Below are positions 1 to 7,314 of a stretch of 12,314 nt of DNA, in pieces. The DNA is taken from contig JANDJZ010001149.1 in the NCBI GenBank assembly GCA_027943245.1, positions 1-12,314 on the forward strand, in the 5' to 3' direction. The notes beneath the pieces are model-generated. The model did not search any database and was not told the origin of the DNA. It saw only the letters and a program-made list of their open reading frames with translations. Every line of letters starts with the position of its first letter. Position 1 is the first letter of the stretch. The stretch is from Acanthamoeba sp. SK_2022b. Its lineage: Eukaryota > Discosea > Longamoebia > Acanthamoebidae. Position numbers and translations under genes: made by a program.

Positions 1-31
1 ACCACTCACCACCACCACCCAACGTTAACAG

Positions 32-421
32 CAAGAGAAGAAGCACTACGATAAGGCCAAAGCCGCATTCGAGGCCGCCGACACCAAGCTGCGCCAGTTG
101 AAGAGCAAGGAGGACGCCAAGGCCTTCGACATCGAGAAGGAGAGGAACGTGCTTCAGGTGCGCACACAACCCCTCGCCCTCCTCAAAGCAGCCAGTGATG
201 CTAATAATGCCCGCGCGTGCGTGCGTTTGCAGGAACGGTACCTCGAGAGCCGCGACCAGGCCCAGACAGCGCTGGCCGACGCGTTCGAAAAGAATAAGTT
301 CTCCACGCTGGAGAAGATGTGCGATTACATCGACGCGCAGCACCACTACTACAAGAGCGCCCTCGAGGCTGTCGAGCTCACCAAGCAGAAGGTCGACGAC
401 TACCGCCGCTACATCACCAGG
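32..421 (+). other. BAR domain, C-terminal part (gene 1, residues 1-105)
   Basis: Two phase-0 exons give an alpha-helical, charged segment beginning QEKKHYDKAKAAFEAADTK and later KNKFSTLEKMCDYIDAQHHY. This resembles the later helices of BAR domains of the ACAP/ASAP/oligophrenin type: a KK.YDKA-type helix followed by the F..LE.m..y..a...yy pattern. BAR domains dimerise and bind or bend membranes. The N-terminal helix is outside the window. A BAR domain followed directly by a PH domain is a recognised tandem, which supports the call. It could be another helical-bundle family member such as IMD or F-BAR. Confidence 0.65.
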
Positions 422-3400
422 GTATGCATGACCTCGCGTAATTCATATTCAAGACTGAATATTTCAGAATTCTTAATTTATATCAACAATAAAACTCAAC
501 AATTATCTTTGCGATTACAGAAAAAGAAGGAGTACCGAAGCACCCGTGCCTCGGGAGGAGCAGGAGGACAGGAGGAAGCCGACAGCGATGGTGATGAGGA
601 AGAGGTACGCACCAATTTAATTTAGCGGAATATTAATATTAATATTGATATTAATAATTGGTAATGTTCCCAGGCCCAGGCTAGTGGGGAGGTTGTGAGG
701 CAGGGCTGGCTGCATAGGTCTGTTGGCAAGTCATCGTGGAAGAAGTCGTGGGTGGTCCTGAAGTACAAGTACCTGTACTACTACTCCAACCCCGATGTAC
801 GGTCCCTCTCCCCAATGCGAGCTGCCCCCTTCCTTGGAGCGCTCTCCGCGTCGATGGCCCTGGCTGACACCCCGTGGGTCACAGTCTTCGTTGGGCGGAG
901 TGGTGCGCCTGACGCACTGTTCGGTCGACCTCTCGACGCGGAAGGACTTCTGTTTTGCCATCAACGGCCGGTTGTCGTCTCAATTTTTCTACACCAAGAG
1001 CGACACCGAACTGCAAAACTGGGTCGAAGCCGTCAAGAAGTGCATCGAAGAAGAGGAAGCCCACGAGACTCGCCAACTCGTACGCATGTGTCGTGTTTGG
1101 TGTTGTTGTGTTGTGCCTATCATGAAAGCTCACAACCAACATGGTGAGTGCAGGGCAAGGAGGAGATCAAGGGCAACGTGTACGTGGAGGAAGAGGAGAT
1201 ACAGGACGAACCCGAGGAGGAGATCAACACCGCGGGTGCGCGCGCCCTCGTTTGCGCATAACAGACATTAGTTTAGTGGTGTAGGTCTCATGTCTCACCT
1301 CTCTTCGCACACAGATCCGGTGCAGAGGGCGCACCTGCAGCTGGTCAGGGACGAAAAGAAGTACCTGGGCTGCCTCACGCGACTCAACAAGATGTACATG
1401 CTGCCCTTAACGGTACGCTTTATTTCTCTCTTTTTATTTTTTTAAAAAACAAATCATTATTATGCTTCAATTTTGATTATCATGATAAAATGATAAATAC
1501 GCCGGCACTGCGGCTGATGAACGGAATGTCGGATGCTACGTGGTGATCTCAGGCTGATCCCAAACTGAAGGGCAAGATCCAGCCCGATGAGCTGGGGGCC
1601 ATGTTCGGCAACATCAAACCGCTCACCGCGTTCCACACAAACCTCCTTAAGCAGCTCGAGAGCGTGGAGGCCAAGTACTTGCCCCTTGCTCTTCCGTCAT
1701 TTTTTTATTTTCTTTGTTTTAGTTTTATTGTTATTATTGTTGTTATTAATATTGGGCGACAGGGAAGTGAGCGCCATCTTCCTGCACAACCTCGCTGATC
1801 TTGAAACCGTCTACACAGCCTATATGGTATGATGGAGCATGGCCGCCATGGTCAACTCATCGATAGAGTCAGTGCTTCACCTAACTTGTATTTTTGTGTG
1901 CGTTCAGATGAAATTGAACAATGCGATGTACTCCCTGAACGCCTGCAAGCAGCGCGTCAAGGTGATCAAGCAATTCCTCACCGAGCGGGAGGAGATCCTG
2001 GGCGAGGGCAACGAGCTCGCCACCCTGCTCGCCCTCCCGGTCCAGCGCGTGGCGCAGTACACCAACGTCGTTAAGCAGCTCATCCTCGCCGGCTCTCCCG
2101 GTAAGAACGTTTTATTATTGAGTTGTTTGTTTGTCGGCCGAGTATGCATGGAATGCTGATCGTCTTGTGTGATGGGAAATGGCAGATTCGACTTTGGACG
2201 CTGCGCACGATGCGCTCGCGGCCCTCACCACCAAGCTCGGTCAGTGCTCGGCCTCCTCCGCCTCCCTGGGCAAGATCCTCGACGTGCGCCGCCGGCTCCA
2301 CAACTACGACGTACGTCGAGCCCCTTCGCCCACCCGGCTCTTTGTTCAGTCTTCTCAACAACACATTTGTTGTTGTGCGCAGGGCAACTTGGTCGATCCC
2401 CAGCGCAGGCTGTTGCGTGAAGGTCCCGTCCAAGTGCAGCTTCCTGCACCGCCGGCCGGTACCTCTCCTTGGCCTCATACATAGTAGCAATATTTTTTTA
2501 TAGAAATTAATTAAATAACTTAGCAAGGCAGGAATACAAAATTGAATTGTAATTAGCCTGGAAATATTAATTAGAAAATAACATAAAATACAATAAAACT
2601 AAACAAAATCAATTGTTCATCATCTTTGGTGTTGCGGGACAGGTCCGGGCGGGCCAGCGGCTGCGGCGACGAAGAAGGCGGGAATGACGGCGATCTACCT
2701 CTTCCTGTTCAACGATCTCATGCTCCTCACCAAGGCGCCCACCCTCTCGCGCACCACCTACAAGGTCATTGGTCAGCTCGAGATGCACAAGGCCCACCTG
2801 GTCGACGAAGGTGCGCCCACTACGCGTAACAGTAGTTAGGCTTGCGTGACCTAACTTGGCGTGGCCACGACCGCAGCGTCGGCGACGCTGTTCAAGCTGG
2901 AGGAGAAGCAGCGGGGCAAGCACGCCAAGGTCAAGGAGTATGCGGTTCAGTGCGAGTCCCCCGAGGAGAAGGCCGCCTGGATGACCTCCCTGCTCAATTC
3001 CATTGAGGAGATGAAGGACAAGCGCAAGAGTACTGCTCCCTTTTTCTTTTATTTATAGATTTATTATTGTTTTTGAATAACAATGTATTTTTGTAATTGT
3101 TTTGCGTTTTATTTCTTGATTTTTATGGATTTTTTGCGGCCTCGTCAAGTTCCTGAGCGTTGTCGTGCGACGTGTTACAGTCTACGGCATCCCGCTCGAC
3201 CAATTGATGGCGGCCTCGCGCGAGAAGGGTCGTGACGTGCCGACCGTCATCGAGAAGGTCACCGAATGGATCATCATGAACGGTACTATTCCCATCACCC
3301 ACCCTCCATACACTGTGCACCACTCTCTTCTTGCACACACGGCCAACCCACTTGGCTCACACGTAACATCGACTCACGTCGAACAACTTCCAAAGCACTG

Positions 3401-3519
3401 GCGCAGGAGGGCATCTTCCGTAAGGCCGGCCGCTTGGACTCAATCGAAGATTACAAGGACCTCCTCAACCAAGGTGACGTCTGGCGTTCTCTCGGGAAGC
3501 CTGTGGTCCCGCCTGACAA

Positions 3520-3584
<65 letters not shown>

Positions 3585-5870
3585 CACACGCACACTACAG
3601 GCAAGGCGATCGAGTTCCCCAAGAACGAGGATCCGTACGTGGTGGCGGGCGTGATGAACCATTTCCTCATGGAACTCCCGGAGCCTCTCCTGACGAGCGG
3701 GATGTACGACCTCTTCATCGACTCAGTCAGTACGTTGTGGCCTCTCCCCCCCAGGCTTCCCTGCCGCTCCGCTTGTGTGGCTGACCAACTGCGCTCTGTT
3801 AGAGGGAGGACAAGCCTCGCTGCCCAGGTTGCGGGAGCTCATCATGCAGCTGCCTCCCTACAACCGATACGTGCTGCAGCACCTCATGTCCTTCCTTCAG
3901 CTTGTCGTTGATCATGAGGCCGGTACCCATTCTCTCTCACCTTCGTTATCTCGGTTATTTTTGTTTTTATTTTTATTCATTATTTTTAATTATCCGTTTT
4001 AAATTGATTCGATCGGGGGCGGCAGAGAACAAGATGGGCCCATCGAACTTGGCGATCGTGTTTGGACCAACGCTGCTGGGCGCCGGCAGCGCTGAGTCGA
4101 TCTTCACGGACTTCACGTCCAACCAGAAGGTCATCGAGGCCATGATCACCAACTACTCGGCGCTCTTCCAGGCACGTGCCGCCACCAGCAGCACTTGGGC
4201 GCTTTTTCCTGATTCAAAAATAACTAATTCATTTATTTGTTTTCAGGAAATTGAGGAGGAGCGCATCCTTGTGAAGAAGAAGCTGCTTCAAGAGGAGGAG
4301 GCCGAGAAGAAAAAGCGAGAAATGCAACAGAGGCGCGTGACCGAACGGTACCGCTACCGCCTCGCTCTCTCTCTCTCTCTCTCTGTTGTGGTGGTGGTGG
4401 TGGTGGTGGTGGTGGTGGTGGTGGTGGTGGTGGTGGTGGTGGTGGTGGTGGTGGTGGTGGTGGTGGTGGTGGTCTCCACCGTTTGCTGATGCGCGTCGGC
4501 ATGCCACATCGGTCAGGTTGGGGGCGATGACTCTGCGGAGTTCCCCGACGCAGTCGCCCGCCAGCTCGGGAGAGATACCCGTGCGTCCAGCGCTGCCCTC
4601 CCGGTCCACCGTGCGCAAGTCCTACATCGGGCATCCGCCCACCTCCTCTCTCCCCTCTCCGCCTGTCAACGGTATCGCATCACACATGCACCCACACGCA
4701 CGCACGCACATACGCGTAACACAAACGAATAATGCATTTCTCTCATTTTCGTGTGCAGGCCCGCCGAGCAACGACGGTACTCCCACTCAAGGCGGTGACG
4801 TCGGCTTCGTGTACGACTCCTTCCCCACACCTGAAGCGCCGTGTATCTTGTTTTACTCTCATTTTTTAATTATTTTTTAATTATTTTAACCAATTTTTCG
4901 TCGTCATTCTTGCCATTCCTGATGTCACTCACCCGTCTACACGCAACACAGCCCGAAGCCGTTGCCGGTGCCCGGCGCGCGCAAGACGCTGGCGCGACCT
5001 ATGGGCGAGGCCCCTGCTTCTCCCCTCCCGGTCCCGGGATCGCCCACCCCCAACAGGCCGCCGTCGGGCAGTTCGGTGCCCGTGTCGCTGGGTGGCCCGG
5101 TGGCCGTGCCCCCGCGTCCTTCGCTTCGGCCGAGCAACGGCTCCATACGGCGTCCCGGCAGCACGCCCCTCCCGCCCCCGCCCGGCGGCGCGCCCTCATC
5201 ATCGCTGCCCCAACTCCCGCCCAGCCCCAACTCGGGCGGGGGCGCCCCGCTCACGTCCGGCGGCTCTGCGGTCGGCGACTCCGAAGCCGGCCCGATGGTG
5301 GCCAACATTCGCTCGCTTCCGCCTGGTACCCGAACCCTGTCTGGCTGGAGCTGTTCGCGTTCTCTCCTGCTTCGCGTGCGACGACTAATTGCTGTGTGCG
5401 GGGCGTGCTATGTGCTGTGTGCTTTGTTTTCTGCGTACAGGGAGCCTGGTGAAGCAGGGTTGGCTCACCAAGAAGGGCGGCCAGCGAAGGAACTGGAAGA
5501 CACGTTGGTGCGTGCTCAAGACGAACGAGTTCAGCTACTACACCAACAAGAAGGTGCGCGCGTGCACGCGTATTCTGCCGCCTGAACCGCCGCCGTGCTC
5601 ACCACCACCCCATCAGGACGCCAAGCCAAAGGGGACGATCGTGTTGAGCGGGATCACGGTGAAGCCCTCCTCGCACAAGGAGTTTTGTTTCGGCATCAGC
5701 ACCACCGAGCGCACCTACCTCATGGCCGGCAAGGTGATTAGCCCACAAACAACTCACAACCGTGCCCCGATCTTCACGCTTATCACGTGTGTCTTTTTTC
5801 GCAGGACGCCACTGAGCAAGAGGAGTGGGTGGCTGCCATCACTGCGTGCCTGAAGAGCCTGGACCCGTGA
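32..5870 (+). CDS. BAR-PH-RhoGEF-PH-RhoGAP-PH multidomain Rho regulator (5' partial, 26 exons)
   Basis: Predicted cytoplasmic or membrane-associated regulator of Rho/Rac GTPases carrying both an exchange (DH) and a GTPase-activating (RhoGAP) domain. Exons: 32-157, 233-421, 521-604, 674-796, 885-1079, 1154-1235, 1315-1412, 1553-1674, 1763-1826, 1908-2100, 2186-2310, 2383-2458, 2643-2810, 2877-3029, 3181-3282, 3396-3473, 3601-3729, 3803-3922, 4026-4171, 4247-4347, 4517-4671, 4759-4840, 4952-5325, 5441-5553, 5617-5733, 5805-5870. The lengths sum to 3381 nt, an exact multiple of three, and phase is kept at each join; the stop is TGA 5868-5870. Bases 1-31 look like the end of an upstream intron (...taacag), so the start codon and the first part of the BAR domain lie outside. 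All introns are GT-AG except 4172-4246 (GC-AG). Least certain are the edges of the introns at 3283-3395, 3730-3802 and 4172-4246. Residue numbers in the domain entries count from the first visible codon. Confidence 0.88.
674..1079 (+). other. PH domain 1 (gene 1, residues 134-239)
   Basis: Exons 674-796 and 885-1079 encode a canonical pleckstrin-homology fold. It opens with VRQGWLHRSVGKSSWKKSW, followed by the VVLKYKYLYYY strand. RKDFCFAING lies in the middle strands, and the closing helix is ELQNWVEAVKKCIEEEE with the invariant Trp. The intron between the exons falls after YSNPD; phase selects the acceptor at 883-884 rather than the weaker one at 899-900. The beta1-beta2 loop has KSSWKKS rather than a full K..R.R signature, so high-affinity PIP3 binding is not assured. 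A Glu-rich linker (exon 1154-1235) separates it from the DH domain. Confidence 0.9.
1315..2310 (+). other. RhoGEF (DH) domain (gene 1, about residues 267-467)
   Basis: Five exons (1315-1412, 1553-1674, 1763-1826, 1908-2100, 2186-2310) give a DH domain of about 200 residues, the normal length. Conserved region 1 is DEKKYLGCLTRLNKMYMLPL. It is followed by GAMFGNIKPLTAFHTNLLKQL (split here as GAMFGNIK and the following helix). Conserved region 3 is LLALPVQRVAQYTNVVKQLI, matching the family PVQR..rY..ll..l core. DH domains catalyse GDP release from Rho, Rac or Cdc42. The PH domain just after it (2383-3029) is the usual DH-PH tandem. Which Rho GTPase it acts on cannot be read from the sequence. 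Confidence 0.9.
2383..3029 (+). other. PH domain 2 of the DH-PH tandem (gene 1, residues 468-599)
   Basis: Three exons (2383-2458, 2643-2810, 2877-3029) joined by phase-1 introns encode RRLLREGPVQVQL, then AIYLFLFNDLMLLTK, then ATLFKLEEKQRGKHAKVKEY and EKAAWMTSLLNSIEEMK. The 'lFLFnDlmLltk' strand is diagnostic of PH domains that follow DH domains, and the last helix has the conserved Trp. A short Pro/Gly/Ala insertion (about APPAGPGGPAAAATKK) lies in the first loop. In this position PH domains help exchange activity or membrane targeting. Confidence 0.88.
3181..4171 (+). other. RhoGAP domain (gene 1, about residues 600-791)
   Basis: Five exons (3181-3282, 3396-3473, 3601-3729, 3803-3922, 4026-4171) give a full-length RhoGAP. 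Landmarks are YGIPLDQLM; the arginine-finger loop EGIFRKAGRLDS with the catalytic Arg at codon 3419-3421 (residue 642); DPYVVAGVMNHFLMELPEPL; RELIMQLPPYNRYVLQHLM; and NKMGPSNLAIVFGPTLLG. RhoGAPs speed GTP hydrolysis by Rho/Rac/Cdc42. The Lys and Arg of the usual LK.fLReLPEPL motif are replaced by Asn (residue 679) and Met (683), so activity may be reduced. The first intron acceptor (3394-3395) is short of pyrimidines but is fixed by phase. Confidence 0.9.
3521..3582 (+). repeat. (CA)31 microsatellite in gene 1 intron 16
   Basis: A perfect run of 31 CA units lies inside intron 3474-3600, 18 nt before its acceptor (...cactacag). It separates the arginine-finger exon from the rest of the RhoGAP. 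In other frames it gives His-Thr or Cys-Val runs that are not coding. Confidence 0.97.
4172..4246 (+). other. Probable GC-AG intron, alternatively an in-frame 25-codon exon segment
   Basis: After SALFQ there is no GT at the expected boundary; the sequence is CAG|gcacgt. At the other end is a strong acceptor, atttgttttcag|GAA, with a branch-point-like taactaattc about 20 nt upstream. The 75-nt interval matches typical intron size here and turns AT-rich toward its 3' end. It is also stop-free and a multiple of three, so retention would insert 25 residues with no family resemblance between the GAP domain and the charged helix. Using the GT at 4176 would put a stop just after the junction, so phase favours GC-AG splicing or retention. 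Confidence 0.65.
4247..4347 (+). other. Charged coiled-coil-like helix after the RhoGAP domain (gene 1, residues 792-824)
   Basis: This exon encodes EIEEERILVKKKLLQEEEAE followed by KKKREMQQRRVTE. It is highly charged, with alternating Glu and Lys/Arg blocks and no helix breakers, as expected for a single alpha-helix or short coiled coil that could drive self-association or act as a rigid spacer. It starts in phase 0 and ends in phase 2 at CG|gtaccg. Confidence 0.7.
4365..4384 (+). repeat. (CT)10 tract in gene 1 intron 20
   Basis: Ten perfect CT units lie near the 5' end of intron 4348-4516, directly before the (TGG) run. Confidence 0.95.
4389..4472 (+). repeat. (TGG)28 trinucleotide repeat in gene 1 intron 20
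   Basis: 28 perfect TGG units lie between the CT tract and the acceptor at 4515-4516. The RNA would be (UGG)28, a G-rich repeat able to form two-tetrad quadruplexes. Frames across it spell long Trp, Val or Gly runs (+ strand) and His, Pro or Thr runs (- strand). Splice phase (CG|G) says it is intronic. Confidence 0.96.
4517..5325 (+). other. Pro/Ser/Gly-rich linker with SH3-ligand-like motifs (gene 1, about residues 825-1028)
   Basis: Exons 4517-4671, 4759-4840 and 4952-5325 encode a disordered segment of about 200 residues between the charged helix and the last PH domain. PALPSR fits the PxLPxR class II SH3-ligand pattern and KPLPVP fits [RK]xLPxP (class I). STPLPPPPGG is a polyproline run of the kind bound by EVH1/SH3 or profilin-like partners. 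These are pattern matches; the partners are inference. The reading frame across 4952-5325 is fixed by phase on both sides. Other open frames across this GC-rich stretch are compositional shadows. Confidence 0.8.
5441..5870 (+). other. PH domain 3, C-terminal (gene 1, residues 1029-1126)
   Basis: Exons 5441-5553, 5617-5733 and 5805-5870 encode SLVKQGWLTKKGGQRRNWKT, then RWCVLKTNEFSYYTNKK, GTIVLSGITVKP, KEFCFGISTTERTYLMAG and EEWVAAITACLKSLDP, then TGA. The first loop has K..(n)..KTR, matching the K-x(n)-[KR]-x-R signature of PH domains that bind 3-phosphoinositides, so this is the best candidate for PIP3-dependent membrane recruitment. The protein ends right after the final PH helix, as expected for a natural C-terminus. 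Confidence 0.92.
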
Positions 5871-6148
5871 GTGGTTGGCCCTGTTTTGTCACCTCGCCCT
5901 TTTTGTTTTATTGTGAGTTTTTGTTTTTGTGTGTTGCTCGACGATGGAACAAGAACTTGGTGATCGTTGAGTTCGCGCTGTCACTGGCGTCTCGGACACC
6001 GTACTAGACAAGAACTAGAGAGATCATTCAAAGCACGGGGTCTGTTGGTGGCCAACTTCTTCTGAGCTTGGTGATTGGCCGGCAATGCTTGAATGCCCGC
6101 CAAAATACCCAAAAAAACCCCCGCCAAGCATTTTCTACGACCACCGCA
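5871..6148 (+). other. Intergenic region between gene 1 and gene 2 (278 nt)
   Basis: It must hold the gene 1 3' untranslated region and the gene 2 promoter and leader. A T/TG-rich stretch at about 5890-5938 could help 3'-end formation; no AATAAA is visible. The 40 nt before the gene 2 ATG are A/C-rich. An 8-bp inverted repeat, aatgcttg (6084-6091) and caagcatt (6125-6132), lies just upstream of the start; its role is unknown. No TATA box is evident. The gene 2 frame is open from the TAG at 6005-6007 down to the ATG, which leaves room for a spliced join to gene 1. Confidence 0.6.
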
Positions 6149-7314
6149 ATGTCGGCAACTCCACTGGCAGTCCTGAGGAGGGTGCCTGTCCTACCTACGC
6201 CTCCTGACCCCATCCAAGGTATTATGGCTCATTTTGGCTTTTGAAAAGAAATTTTTTTGATTTGTTGGATGGGGTGGGCAGTGGCGGCAGCGGCGCTAGT
6301 GCGCGCCGTAAAAGACGGCTCGGCGGACGAAGCTGCGCTGGAGGCCACCAAGTCCAACCCACTGGCATGCCACGCTTTCTTGAACCAATACCCGCTGCAC
6401 TCGCTCGTTTGGTCTGGGCTCATCCTCAGCAGGCCGCCCGGTACGACATGCGCCGTGTTTTAACTCCGAGCCTACTTCTCCACCAACGGTTTCGGTGTGG
6501 TTCACGACTCCTTCGGTGCTGTGCACGTGTGTGTCGTGCGTGCATGTGAGTACACACAGAGAGCGAGTTCAAGCGGGAGATGGCCGAAAGACTGCTTCGT
6601 ATCTTTGGCCCCGAAGCGCTGCTCGAGCAAACTCAAAACGGCTGCACGCCCCTCCTTAGGGTGCAAGAGCCATCACATAATATTTCCCACTATCAGTGTT
6701 GCTGAGTCTCGCTAACTCATTCAAAACACACTCCCTCGCGCTCAGGCTTGCGCTCATCGCGACGTGGGAGCCGTGCGGTTCCTCTTGGATGCCGGTGCGT
6801 GGTGAAGCAGCTTTGCTGCATCGCTCACAACATTCCTCACCCACAACACACTTTTTCTGTGTGGTGTGATCAGGCGCCAATCCCAGTACAGAGGCGCTGT
6901 ACAACTCGCCGCTCGGTGCAGCTGCGAGCGCATTCGCCAGCCCAGAGATCATCGATCTCTTGGTCGGCCGCGGAGCCGACCCCAACAAGCCGTACGGACT
7001 TGTAGGTAGGCGCCCCCTCATGACCGGTCGCCAGTCTTTATTTGATTTGTTTTTTTCCTTTTTTTCTTTTTTTTGATCTACGTATTTAACGTTGTGGGGC
7101 ATGCATTCACACAGGCACCATACCGCTGGTGGCGTGCATCAAGAAGGCGGGTGCGGTCAGTCCACTCCCCGAGGGCGCGCTGGACACGATCCGATCGCTT
7201 CTCGCCCACACGCGCTGGACGGCCGAGAATGGCTGCGACATTTTCCACCACGTGTGCCAGGCCAAAGACTTGCATCTGTTCAAGCTCCTGCTTTCATGCG
7301 ACGACCAGCTCAAG
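6149..7314 (+). other. N-terminus and ankyrin block A (gene 2, residues 1-237)
   Basis: The short Pro-rich N-terminus (MSATPLAVLRRVPVLPTPPD) and an alanine-rich helical exon come before the ankyrin-like units. These are NGCTPLLRACAHRDVGAVRF with LLDAGANP; SPLGAAASAF with IIDLLVGRGADPNK; GTIPLVACIKK with IRSLLAHTRW; and DIFHHVCQAKDLHLFKLLLS. The TPL...A and LL..GA.. signatures are those of ankyrin repeats, although several units are divergent. Introns cut inside the units, most often at the Gly of 'aGad'. Confidence 0.82.

Noticed and set aside
445..661. AT-rich palindromes in gene 1 introns 2 and 3 (for example atattca/tgaatat at 445-462, ccaatt/aattgg at 612-661)
   Set aside because: Arms are only 6-9 bp in very AT-rich intron sequence and are expected by chance; they may bring splice sites closer but nothing specific supports this.
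1827..1860. ATG-rich stretch (atgatggagcatggccgccatgg) as a possible new start codon
   Set aside because: It lies within a phase-consistent 81-nt intron interrupting a clear DH domain; frames from these ATGs do not continue the domain.
4229..4634. Minus-strand open frames with long poly-His or poly-Pro runs
   Set aside because: They are the antisense reading of the intronic (TGG)28 repeat; no domain or splice support exists on that strand.
4937..5308. Minus-strand Gly/Pro-rich open frame opposite the gene 1 linker
   Set aside because: Shadow of a GC-rich Pro/Ser/Gly coding exon whose + strand frame is fixed by phase on both sides.
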